DNA of 64,000 nucleotides from positions 779,501-843,500 of the forward strand of contig JAUTXW010000869.1 of assembly GCA_030620095.1 (NCBI GenBank), read 5' to 3'. A model generated the notes under the pieces. That model did not search any database, was not told the origin of the DNA, and saw nothing but the letters and a program-made list of their open reading frames with translations. The translations under genes were made by a program, and so were the position numbers. Within the stretch, counting starts at the first letter, position 1; every line of letters starts with the position of its first letter. The stretch comes from Kuschelorhynchus macadamiae (Eukaryota; Arthropoda; Insecta; Coleoptera; Curculionidae). Shown here piece after piece: positions 1-11,652 of this stretch.

Positions 1-554
1 CCTTGAATGAATGTAGGTCGGATGAATACAAAATTAAATTGGGTGTAGCATAGGGGTCGATATTGGGTCCTCTAATCTTTACTCTTTTTATCAATGACCT
101 CCCATCACATATAACTAACGGTATGAAGAAGCGACTTGTGATCTTGTTGTCTCAATCACTAAAGTAGTTGATGAAATGGCTGTATAGTGTGCCGAAAATA
201 AACTTATTTTAAAAGTCAATAAGACCAAATCCATTTATTTCAATAAAAATTTCTTACCAATCCCCATTATATCGCAAATTGGGATCCTCATATAGAGGAA
301 GTGGCGAAACGACTTAACAAGGCATACTTTGCCTTGCTGACACTTCGTACTGGCTTGTCCCATGGAGCACTGATGCGAGTTTACTATGCGCTTGTTTATT
401 CAGCCTTGTCTTATCATGTGATATTGTGGGGGGCTGCTGTTGGCATACATAGAATTTTCGTAATACAAAAAAGAATTATTCGACTTAGCTATAGCACGAA
501 GGATCGCGAGTCATGTAGGTATACTTTCAAGAGACAAAATCCTAACCTTTATAT

Positions 555-555
<1 letters not shown>

Positions 556-626
<71 letters not shown>
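556..626. repeat. (AT)n microsatellite inside the LINE
   Basis: About 70 bp of uninterrupted AT dinucleotide repeat. It breaks the reverse transcriptase frame of the surrounding retrotransposon, so it expanded or inserted after the element landed. Long Ile-Tyr open frames here are artefacts of the repeat. Confidence 0.97.
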
Positions 627-632
<6 letters not shown>

Positions 633-737
633 GAAACAGAAATTTCAATTTCTGTGCGGTTCTTGGTCGTAAAAAGTTATACAAAACGAAACCAGTAACG
701 GTAAGGATTGCTCCTTCACCATTTTGTCGAGAATCGA

Positions 738-880
<143 letters not shown>

Positions 881-1535
881 TACTGTCTCTACATAAAAAG
901 AAATTTACATCATTTTTGCTCAAACTCAGCTTACCATCAAGATAGAATTCGTAATGCAAGTGATTTAGTCTACGTAGTACACATCACACTTCGAAAAATC
1001 TGCAAACTATCAGGCTATTAGGATTTACAATAAACTTCCTGAATGTATAAGATCAGTCGATACATATAAAAGTTTTAAGAATAGGCTAAAAAACATCTGT
1101 CGATGAAGGATTTCTACTCTCTGGCAGAATATTTCTACAACAGGGATTAAATATGACATTTCCAGAGATTTATTTGCACTTATGTTTCAGATATTTTAAA
1201 ACTGACTTATTATTATTACTGTTTGTTTTTTCCTCATATTTTTATTTTACTTTTTTTATTTAAATTTAGAATTCCCCTGTCATTGCTTAGAACTAGTATT
1301 AACGAATATTTTTCTATATATGTTTTAACTCCTATATTTGTTTTATTTAATTTTTTTTTTTTTGTTTTTTTTTAAATTTTTATCTAACACTTTTGTTTAC
1401 TTTGTACCTTTATTGACGTGTCTGTTGTCCTTCTAGGATTTTTTTGTGACAAATAAAGAATTTGAATTTGATGGATGTAATTAGGTAATTCAATAAATTT
1501 TCTTAGAAAAAAAAAAGAATTTTTATTGTTTTTTT

Positions 1536-2124
1536 TTGGACATCTGGGAGGTCAAAATCTGTCCAGGTAAAAGTTTTGACATCAGTGAATTAACTAACGC
1601 ACTGCTCACTTGCTGTTTTGAGTTTCGATCTGTTATCTTCAAGTATAGACTCATCTTAAAAAACTGTGTGTGTAGCGAATGTAGCACTCGAGCACACACA
1701 TCGGCAGATTATTGCCTTCTCGATAACCGCTATCCATTGTTGTCTCGAACAAAACATACACATGGAGTTTGTATGTTGTTGTTTAATTTCCATCTACGGC
1801 TGAGAGTTCGTGACTCGTCTGCAAAATCGGTGTGTGGCGATTCGAGGCCTTCAGTCAGATGGGTTGGATATCAACCTCTTCGATGATGATTGCATCTTGC
1901 TGAAGGTCTTGAATTGTCACATACACGGAGTATGCATGACGGACTTTCAGTCGTAGATCGAAACCAAAAACTCCACTGCGTCTCCAGACACGCAATTTTA
2001 AGAGGATTCTATACCTGCAGATAACAGATTCGAAACCCAAAACAAGTGTGTAGTACGTTTTATCATTTAATTCACTGAAGCCAAAACTTTTGTCTGGACT
2101 GATTCTGGCCTCTCCAAGATGCCA
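1536..2124. repeat. Fold-back (long inverted repeat) element
   Basis: The two ends are diverged inverted copies. The left arm (about 1540-1670) matches the reverse complement of the right arm (about 1985-2124) through landmarks such as 'CAGTGAATTAA' and 'TCTGTTATCT'. Similarity continues inward more weakly, and the open frames read from either end share 'LRLRVR/LRLKVR'. This looks like an inverted-repeat MITE or fold-back transposon. No target duplication was identified. The two overlapping open frames here are not regarded as genes. Confidence 0.7.
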
Positions 2125-2168
2125 CAAAAAAAATTAATAATCTCGATATTTTAAAGAAAATTTATTGA

Positions 2169-2368
<200 letters not shown>

Positions 2369-2708
2369 GGAGTAAGTTTAGCGGCCAAAGCGTTTATATT
2401 ACTTTGTTAGTTATTTAGAAACTTCCGTGGCCAAATCGTTCATCTTACATTTTTTTTTAGAAACAAATGAATTTTTTTATACCTTTTTATATTTTTTTCC
2501 TAACATCTTGTAGATAGTCTTGCAAGTTCTGGAATAATTACTAATAAAGCCTGACGTAAAATAAGAATAGTGAACTTAATATATTCCAAACTTTGTTCAA
2601 TGTTTAAATTTGTTATCTTATAATAGGAGTAACAATCAAAATGTAATGTTCGTCACTTATACGTTAAATACTTATAAGTGGTATGTGGGATAAGGTATTT
2701 CTTTTTTA

Positions 2709-3848
2709 CAGTGGCGGCTCGCGGGTGAAAAAGTAAGTGAAAAGCAAATGAAGCAAGAAAATATCGCAATAATTTTTTTCCAGAATTTTTTTATATGTAG
2801 AGGGGGTAGAACTTACCTAAATTTTGTATACTAAGTCAATTCTCCTATCCTTCATAGCAGCAAATTTATTTATAATATCCTCATAAAATGGATGAGTTGC
2901 CCTAATCTCCTCCAGAAATTCCTTTTGAATTGAAATATTGCCAAGATAAGTAAGTCTTTCTTGAGATATTGTATTTTAAAATAAGTTTTTACACATTTGA
3001 AGCAAGAAAAACTTCTTTCCACTGAAGCACTTGTCGACGGTATTGTCAAAATAAGGGAAAACAATGTATATGCTTCTGCTTTTTTACAGAGGGTCTCACG
3101 ACAGCGTTTTATATTGGATATGCAAAAATGAATGTCAAGCGATTTTTTTGAAGAACGTCAAATAGTATGTCCGTGATTGAGAAAATGTCATTAAACACTA
3201 ATACCAGAAACATGAATTAAAAATCGTTCATCTCACCTAAAAATCCTTTCGCAAGGCGGATTGATTTTTCATCAGATTTGTCACAGTTTGTAATAAGACG
3301 TCTTTTAATTCATTCCAGTCTTGAACAATCACTATTTACTAACTTCGAATTTGAAGTTGTAACAACACCATAAATAAATATAATACAAAACAGTCAAGTT
3401 AACTGCAAAGGAACTCACCGGTTGCAGTGAAATCCGCGAAAATAGAAGTAAACAACCACCGCAAACTGAACGATACGTGGGTGTAGTGCAATTCACCGAG
3501 AGCGTTGTATGGCGCTGGGCTCGACGTCATCGGATACGCGTGGTCATGGCAACATAGTAGGAAAATCATAAACTAAACATAGCACCTCCAGCAAAGTCAA
3601 AGCGGTTTGCGCCACTGTTATAGTTGTTATAATAAAGTTCGATTGAAAATTTTAAAAAGACATGCCGCCAACGGTCAAATAAAATATTTATTCGAGATGT
3701 ACAGTTTATTTTTTAGCAGTTAGGTGAATAAATGAATGTAAAAACTAAAATTTTAAGAGATATATAATAAAAATAGTTAGATGTTTGCTTGTTTATTTTT
3801 CCCTGGTGAAGTAGCACTTCACCTACTTCACCTGAATAGGCGCCACTG
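2709..3848 (-). mobile_element. hAT transposon, internally deleted, with 8-bp target duplication
   Basis: The left end is CAGTGGCGGCTCG (2709) and the right end is CGCCACTG (3848). Both are flanked by the identical 8-mer CTTTTTTA (2701-2708 and 3849-3856), the hallmark of hAT insertion. On the minus strand, 2870-3064 encodes the C-terminal dimerisation segment of a ZMYM1/DUF4371-type hAT transposase ('LILTIPSTSASVERSFSCFK'), followed by disrupted sequence. The 5' region (3848 towards 3400, minus) is GC-richer and resembles the leader of the other copies here. Most of the transposase is missing, so the copy is non-autonomous. An internal CGCCACTG at about 3610-3617 may mark a nested or composite end. 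Confidence 0.93.
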
Positions 3849-6800
3849 CTTTTTTATAACTACTTGAACCAATTGGCCCTCTTTTTTTATTTCACCGAGT
3901 ATCAGCAACGAACTTGCCTAGAATTAAATGTTCTAGGTGTGGTGAACTAGTTGATGATCTGCAAGCGAGTGCCTTAACTACAACAAGCCTAGGTATTGAC
4001 AAGTCTGCAAAATAGTACCTACAGTTTTTGAATGGGAAAATTAACTCCAAATGAATATCCCATACACGGTCAGTTTAAACCTAACCAAACAGTACATGTA
4101 TGGTTTAGTCCCTGCCAAATAACCATATGTAGGACCCATTAACCTACTAATTTTTTAAAAAATGGGTATTTATCTGAATAGCAGATAATTTCAAATACAG
4201 CATGGATTTAATGGTACCTGAAGTATTCAATTCCAAGTACTTCTGGGTATAAGTTGTTCATTAAAGCTATGTCACATCGATACTAATGAAGAATATTTGA
4301 AAAACAAAGACAGCATATACATTGTATAGGTTTCCCAGTAATTTGTCAAAATGATTTTCCCGGTCACTTTACTAAGAAATTGCCAGACACATTTTCCTAA
4401 AACTTGCAAAAGAAATTTTTTTCTGGTTAATTCGGAAATTATTTAAGGAGCTCTAATATAGGTGTACTAAATTCGCAAAGGCAAACTACAAAAAGTAATC
4501 TAATATTCAAATAAAAAAATAAATATAGAATTGCAGTCGTAACAAATATTACGAAATACTATACAAGGTGTTAGACCTACATACAAATATTTAATTTAAA
4601 CATAAAAGAAATTATTTTGAAGATAAGCTAAAACATTTTTGGCAAGTATATAAATGAGCCTCCCCCTTGTTTTCTAACAGAGCTGGTACTGCCAACACGC
4701 AATACGCGTAAGCCCAGGCTAAATCCTACTTCAACCTGAAAAGACGCCGACCAACAAAAGTGTCAAACAGAACATCTAAAAAAATATTTAAATCTTAAAC
4801 TTATCAGTCTTTAAACAATTTTGATGATTATTATGCGAATTACTGATTTTCTCGTATTATTACCGATCATCATATTCAAAACACCACCTCTCTGTTTAAT
4901 ACTATTAAGAACATTTCTTGAATTGAATCATTTGAAGTTCAAGTTAGCTTTAATATTAGTTCTTCGAATGAAAGTTTTTTTTTTGAGTTAGCCCCATCTG
5001 TCTCATATCCAATAAGTGGTATATAAGTTTAAATGTCTGAAGTGAACAGTCAGCACTAATTCGAATTATATATATTCCATGGTCTTGGGATCCCAGACAA
5101 CAACCATGTCGCAGGCTTAAATTTATTTACCGTAAGTTATAATAAAAAATTGTAATTTCATTATTCAAAATACAAGTTTTAATATATTTAAATATGTTTT
5201 TGGCGTATGTACATAAATTAAACGAGTTTCATAACTTTTTATTCTTTACTATAACTTACAATTACAACAAAACTTAAAATGTATAAATAAAATCTTAAAA
5301 ATAATGTAAAAAACATGTCCCCAATAATACTAGATATAAAAGAAATTTAGATACTCAGAAAGGTAATATCAACTTTTTAGTGACTGTATTAAACAGTTAC
5401 TAAAAAGTTGATATATGACAGATAATAGTTAACGTTAGAGTGTCTGACCACTTTATCAGTTAAATTTTAATACCTATCTCTTGTGAACCACCTAATGCCC
5501 ATATATAGACCATATTTAGGAATCACGATGCCACTAAGAAGAAATGTTGGATAAACCTTGCCTTATCCATTTTACAAATGCTGTTACAATAGCGTTTACA
5601 CTATGGTCGTCTGTAGATTGCAAACCTGATAAAATATCCCAAAATAAAGGTTTCAACCAAAATTGGCGGCAAAAGGCATTTTCGTAGCGATTGGCAAGAT
5701 TCGACTCATATTATAATACCTAACCCTCCCCTTGCTAATATAGATAATAATATTCAATTAATGCGTTTGGTAGAAAAGAGGTATAGAATTAAATTATAAA
5801 GGGTTTTTAAATAAAACACGCCAAACTATGAGGAGTTATCTATTTCTCATGTAATGTATATTTATATATTTTTACATTGCCAAAAAGTTTATTTAAAAAA
5901 ATTTCGAGTGCACATTTAATTTTGAAATACTTAAAAACCTATAAGAAATGATTAATTTTTTGCTATAGATATTATTATTTTAAAAAAGATTGTGCGATTA
6001 TTTTTCGAAAATAAATTGTCAAGACCCCTGAAAAATGAAGATATTCGAAAACATAGAAAATACGTTGTTCCCCACGTGATAGGAATGTTTGAAAACATAA
6101 TTTTATTTGAAACTGGAACAATATAACTATAAAAGTGTAATACCGAGGCCACGTTTCTTTTTATAATTTTTCTTAAAAACCACTCATTAAAAAAAGCAAG
6201 AGAACAGATTTTTAAAAGGTTTGAGATAAAAATACTGTCCGACATATTTGCAAAAAATATGTAACTGCTGCCTTACATACCCGCCCCCGTAAAAAATATA
6301 CCTTGGAATCGGTCATTACACTAAAAAATTTTACTTATAGAAAGGATAATTTAAAGTGTAATTTTGCCCCCAAGTAGCTAACTTTCTTTTATGTTATTCG
6401 AAATATCAAATAAGACGTTTGACTATAATTTACGTTATATTTAAATTCAATTCGACGCTAATTTATAATAGCAATACAGGTTCTGCTGCCTCTTACAGTT
6501 ATTATTATAATATAATATTTGACCTAGAGTATTATTTATTTATATTGCAATGTTTAAAGATAAATTCTTTCAAGTGCCAACAAAAAATGTTTGAAACGTG
6601 ATTCCGCGAATCACATAACAAGCATATATATCATCATAACCGCAGCAAAATCTTAATTGTATATTTGGAACGAATTAGCCTAAGGGCTGCAGTTATTTTG
6701 GTATTTTCAATATATCATACTCTACTTAAAAATATTTGGGGTATTTACAAAAATTGATGCCACATTATAAAAAATGTGAATAATTTGACACGGCTTATAA

Positions 6801-8739
6801 CTAATGAGGATCTCAATTTGGAACAAAGGATTTTTAATCTGTGGTAAGTCAAAAACCAGAAACAGTAAAAAAATTTTCAGGCTATACCGAGCAATATTAT
6901 GTCCATCCTCTCCTGCTTATCTATATGAGATAGCTCATAAGAGTTGATAATATTAGTAATTATTATTCATAAATAAGTGTTTAAACATATATGTTCTTAG
7001 AGCTGAAGGGGCTGTAGTAGTAGGAAAAATGCTTTCGGTCAACCATTCAGAACCAAAACTTCATGGTTAGTTAAGTTTAACAGTTTTGGATGGATTACAA
7101 GCTTTATATTCGAAAAAGTATTTACCAGTTGGTTGGACGCTTACACCTAAGCGCGAAAGTGTAAAATTATGCAAGGACTAAAATGTTTCATCCACAATTT
7201 ATCAAACAAAAGACTGTGGGGAAGGAATACCATGTATAACTGGTCAATTTAAGTGCAACTAATACAAGAAGGTTTGCTGAATTAATAAATACTTGTACAC
7301 TAAGCACTGTGTTACTCAAATAACAGACTGGTTAACCCCCAATAACATCAATTTTGTTTCAAAGGTACACAACCTGCCAAACATGCCTTAGCTGAGACTA
7401 ATTGAAAATGCTTGTGCTCTACAAATGCTTATGATAATGGCTGAGAAGCTGCAAAAGCTCGCTGAAACAACAATAATCGTCAAGGTATCGACATTGATGA
7501 AGTTTAAAGGCTAATGGTACGAGATGGGGTTACATTGTGCATTACAGAAGAACATGGACCATTATTTTTAGTTTCAATGTATATTTTTATGTAGTAAACA
7601 TAATTATTGATAGTTAAAGCAAATATAAAATTGTACAGAATAAAAAATACCTATTCTTTTTTCAAATCTTTATATAGGAATTATGTTTATAACAGATTTT
7701 AGCAAAAAAATATATGTATGATTTAGGCTTTCTTAATTAGAAAGAATAAACAAATTTAAATATGCGACTTTAAGGACACACTAAAAAGCAGTAAAGTTAA
7801 TACTGATACAATATTAAAATATATCTATATATATCATACCCAATCCCGTTCATGTCAGTTAGTGGGCTGAATAGGAGTTAATGCATATACACACTTGTTA
7901 GTCAGTAGTTTGATTAAATACCAAAGGCAGCACCTTAACCCTAGAGTTAGTTGATATCTCGAGGGGGGGGGGGGTGCGGATCAGATTGAAAGAGTGGCTG
8001 ACGACCGTGGTTCGGAGCCTACATTGAGCCGTATGACTCGTCCAGTTAAGCCTCAGGTTGTTCCATAAGTTACTGAGTTTACTTGTACATCCAGGTTAAT
8101 TCTATCTATGTATTCTTTCAATGGAACTTTGTGATTTGTAAATGAGCAAATTTAATAAGATTTCTTTAATTCTCGATCTTTGATGTATTTATTGACTAAT
8201 ACAGTAATTATACCTACTTTAAAGAAATTGTGCATTGCGTTTAAGCCCGTGCGAAAACAAATAAATAAAAAAAAGGAAATAGGGGTGATTTAGCCATGAG
8301 TATTGGAAACTAGGAGATGGGTGGTTTCAACCTGGATTTTTTATGACGGGATATAGAAACTTAAGAGAGTAATTCAACATCAGCTAACAGTTCTCTTTTC
8401 TACTTAGGCTGTGTGTAATCGAATGTGTTGTTGAAGTTGATGGAAGGTAAGCGGAGCCCGAGCAGCCATAGAAATAAAAAAAAAACAATAATAAATTACC
8501 AATATAAAAATTAAAACAAAAATGAATATTTAAACTCTAACCAATAATATATCTAAAATAATCTAAAAGCAGGTTGATTACTCTCTAATTTTAATTTTCA
8601 AAAATGATCCGTTCTATGATAATAGTAGAACAGTAATTTTTGAGGCTGACAATTAAAGGACCACGCCGATTTAATTATACAATAGTGATGGTAGACACTT
8701 AAATGTCTTATCAGAAAATTGTTTAAAAATAAAGCTTTA
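3849..8739. other. About 4.9 kb without recognisable gene
   Basis: AT-rich sequence with many stops in all frames. The only longer frames (5952-6245 minus, 97 codons; 6419-6601 plus, 60 codons) match nothing I recognise and show no splice or start context. A 21-bp hairpin lies at 5366-5414 and a poly-G run near 7961-7973. Broken, protein-like stretches around 7000-7560 on the plus strand could be an old pseudogene or transposon, but I cannot name a family. Confidence 0.6.
5366..5414. repeat. Short near-perfect hairpin
   Basis: Two 21-bp arms (5366-5386 and 5394-5414) are reverse complements with a single mismatch and a 7-nt loop (TATTAAA). The size is too small for a typical MITE and the stem is short for a pre-miRNA, so its nature is undetermined. 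Confidence 0.85.
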
Positions 8740-9384
8740 TACAGGGTGTTTCAGAATAACATGCTAATAATAAAGAGGGTGATTCTTGGGCTCATTTTAG
8801 GAAAAAAAGTTCATATGAACGTATGTCCTAAACGCCTAAACTTTTGAGATACAGGGTGTCAAAGTTTTAAAAAATAAATACTTTTTTTACAATAAGTTTG
8901 TCACTACTGTAGATATCTTTATGAAATTTGGGTCATGTATTTTAGGAATTAATACGCATTTTTTGATGCATCAAGAATTCAATTATTCTGACCAGTGCCG
9001 TCCATGCGGGTTTTGCTTTGCATATTTTTTGGGAAAAAAATAGTACGCCACTGGTTTTTCTTGAAATAAAAATTATTTTTGAAATCTTCATTCATTTCTG
9101 AACAAATTTGCTCTCTTGGTATTTTTTCGTCAGATGCATAGTTTCCGCTTAAAAAAATAAAATAGATTTTACTGCAAAGTCAAAAGCTTCGGAGTAAACA
9201 ATCTACAAGCTCAGATTATCTTTGTTTAAATTAATGTTTGTGATACAAAATAAGGTATTTTTGAGAAATTTGTTACACACTTTCCATGTACTCATCAAAA
9301 CGCATTTTCTGGTGTACAACACATTTTTTTTTATTTTGAAATTAAATTAAAGAGAAAATTAACTTAGAAGTAAAGCAAAATAAA

Positions 9385-10462
9385 TTAAATGAGATGTTGG
9401 AAATGTCCACCTCCAGCATAAATGCATGCATCTGCTCTCTTTCTCATGGACTCACGAACTCTTTGGAAAATGTCGGGTGTATTTCGAATAGTTTCGCAAC
9501 AAACTATTATGCGATTCCTCAGCTCTTCTACAGTGTGAATAGGTGTGCTGTAGACCAATGTTTTTAGATGACCCCACAAGAAATAATCCAAACTATTAAG
9601 GTCCGGGGACCTGGGTGGCCATGCTTGTGGTCCTATCGCGACCTATCCACCGATTGTTATAGTTTTGGTTCAGATATTCGCGCGCCAGTGCACTAAAATG
9701 CGCTGGCGCCCCGTCGTGCATAAACCATAGACGATTTCTTACTAAAATAGGAACATCCTCCATCAAAGCTGGTAATTCTTCTTCAAGGAACTTTCTGTAA
9801 TTTTGCCCATTCAACCTCTCATGAAGAAAATACGGGCCAATCAAATAGTCACCGCATATTCCAGCCCACACATTAACGGAAAACTGTTCCTGGTGGCGAG
9901 ACTCTGATATAGCATGTGGGTTTTCTTCCGCCCAAAAATGATTGTTGTGGAAGTTTTGGATGGCATTTCTGGAAAAATTGGCTTCATCGGTGAATAAAAT
10001 TTCGTTGTCAAACAAGGGATTTTCATGCACCTTCTGAAGAAACCATTGACAAAAGTTCATCCGTAATGGAAAGTCATGGGGAAGTAGAGCTTGAATCCGT
10101 TGGATATGGTAGGGATACAATAGAAAGTCGTGAAGTACTCGCCACACAAGAACATGAGTGATATTCAAATTATTCGCAATTTTTCTAGTGCTTAATCCGG
10201 GATCTTCCTCAATTGCGTTCAAAACCGCATCCTCAATTTCTGGAGTTCTTGCAGTACGTTGTACTCCTTTTAGGTGATTGTCTTGATCAAAACTTCCTTT
10301 TGCGCACAACCTTCTATGAAGTTTTGAAAATGTTCTGGCATCCGGAACATTTCTATTGGGAAAACGTTCTTCATACAACCGCTTCGCTTGTAGTGCGTTA
10401 CCGTCAGCTAGGCCATACATGTAATGCATGTCTGCTAACTCGGAATTCGTATAATGAAACAT
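9385..10462 (-). pseudogene. Mariner-like transposase (DUF4817/DDE type), one frameshift
   Basis: The first frame (10462 to 9596, 288 codons) starts with an N-terminal helix-turn-helix region typical of DUF4817 insect proteins ('NSELADMHYMYGLADGNA'), then 'ARTPEIEDAVLNAIEEDPG'. It continues into a DDE domain with catalytic candidates D159 in 'ILFTDEANF' and D250 in 'WFMHDGAPAHF'. A 1-nt shift near 9637-9642, just after 'NRWIGR', moves the frame. The rest, about 84 residues ('PPRSPDLNSLDYFLWGHLK...'), continues to the stop at 9385 and contains the third acidic residue about 35 residues after D250. Such transposases cut DNA and insert at TA. This copy cannot make the full protein unless the frameshift is a sequencing error. 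Confidence 0.92.
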
Positions 10463-10536
10463 TTTTCGTTATAAAAAATCCAAATAAAATGAATTAATTA
10501 GACAACTGTCAAAATTATTTATGTTTATAAAACAAA

Positions 10537-10620
10537 TGCCACAAGCATGGCGACCGACCGGCCCCGGCCGCCCCGGACCTCAATAGGTTATCATATCTTG
10601 TGAGGTGATCTTAAAACATT
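10537..10620 (+). pseudogene. Inverted fragment of the same transposase next to the right arm
   Basis: On the plus strand this stretch resembles the C-terminal coding part of the transposase found on the minus strand at about 9560-9640. It shares 'CCACAAGCATGGC', 'CCCCGGACCT.AATAG' and a decayed version of the FLWGxLKTL segment. It lies between the transposase start and the right inverted repeat. A GC-rich insert (GGCCCCGGCCGCCCC) interrupts it. It indicates that the right end of the element came from an inverted, internally deleted copy. Confidence 0.7.
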
Positions 10621-11460
10621 GAATAACAGAATACCAATTCATAATGACTTTGCAGTAAAATCTATTTTATTTTTTTAAGCGGAAACTATGCATCTGACGA
10701 AAAAATACCAAGAGAGCAAATTTGTTCAGAAATGAATGAAGATTTCAAAAATAATTTTTATTTCAAGAAAAACCAGTGGCGTACTATTTTTTTCCCAAAA
10801 AATATGCAAAGCAAAACCCGCATGGACGGCACTGGTCAGAATAATTGAATTCTTGATGCATCAAAAAATGCGTATTAATTCCTAAAATACATGACCCAAA
10901 TTTCATAAAGATATCTACAGTAGTGACAAACTTATTGTAAAAAAAGTATTTATTTTTTAAAACTTTGACACCCTGTATCTCAAAAGTTTAGGCGTTTAGG
11001 ACATACGTTCATATGAACTTTTTTTCCTAAAATGAGCCCAAGAATCACCCTCTTTATTATTAGCATGTTATTCTGAAACACCCATGTATGTCAGAAGGGG
11101 ATGGACATACTGATGGTCTACATGATATTGGGTTAACTGTAGTCCACTTAATACACATTATAGTATTTCATTATTTCCATTTTAAACTGCATTAGTGCCA
11201 CACTCTAATGTATGGGGAAGGAAAAGACTTTTTTATGTTTTAGATAGGTACAGAAAGTAATTTTTACTTCTGTATTTCTTTTCTAAAACAAATTATGTTG
11301 TCACTTTGACGTTTTTCAACACGATTTCGTTAATTAAATGAACAATCATAGGAAATCTAAAAATTCTCTTTCTACTTTAAAAGTCTTCGGATTAAGTGAA
11401 CTTCAAAACTCAAACCTCATCTTGATAATATAAAAAATGTGGCATCAACAACTGCGTCAA

Positions 11461-11652
11461 CTACCACATCCGATTCTCCGTTTGCGGAGCGCGCATTACT
11501 CCAACTCCGCCACCTAGGCGTCTGTAATTCATCGAGCCACAGAGACGCCACTGGTTCTGTTCAGTGTCGTAGAATTCAATCGTCTTCAAATAAGCAGTTC
11601 CATCAAAGCCCCCTACTGCATAAAGTTGTCCGTTGACCACAGCCAAACCAAC
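11461..11652 (-). CDS. dbo: dbo terminal coding exon 7
   Basis: Acceptor TTTCTTTCAG|GTT. Encodes 'VGLAVVNGQLYAVGGFDG' through 'MNYRRLGGGVGVMRAPQTE' and ends 'NRMW' then TAG at 11463-11461. Ending in Trp resembles vertebrate KLHL20. No AATAAA or ATTAAA occurs between the stop and the transposon that begins 375 bp downstream. Confidence 0.96.
   Translation of the reverse strand, partial: VGLAVVNGQLYAVGGFDGTAYLKTIEFYDTEQNQWRLCGSMNYRRLGGGVGVMRAPQTENRMW

Larger units (their letters stand above)
8742..11086 (-). mobile_element. Mariner-like (IS630-Tc1-mariner) transposon with 439-bp inverted repeats
   Basis: The left arm (8744-9182) and right arm (10645-11083) are long, nearly identical inverted repeats of exactly equal length, 439 bp. 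They start with GGGTGTTTCAGAATAACATG. TA dinucleotides flank the element (8740-8741 and 11087-11088), as expected for this superfamily; there is a 1-nt difference between the ends next to the TA. The transposase lies between the arms on the minus strand. Arm identity and a single transposase lesion suggest a relatively recent insertion. It sits 375 bp downstream of the dbo stop codon. Confidence 0.92.

Noticed and set aside
7961..7973. Poly-G run as a G-quadruplex or regulatory site
   Set aside because: A single G run without neighbouring runs; nothing else supports a function.
11439..11636. 65-codon plus frame over dbo exon 7
   Set aside because: Antisense to the conserved Kelch exon, no domain.
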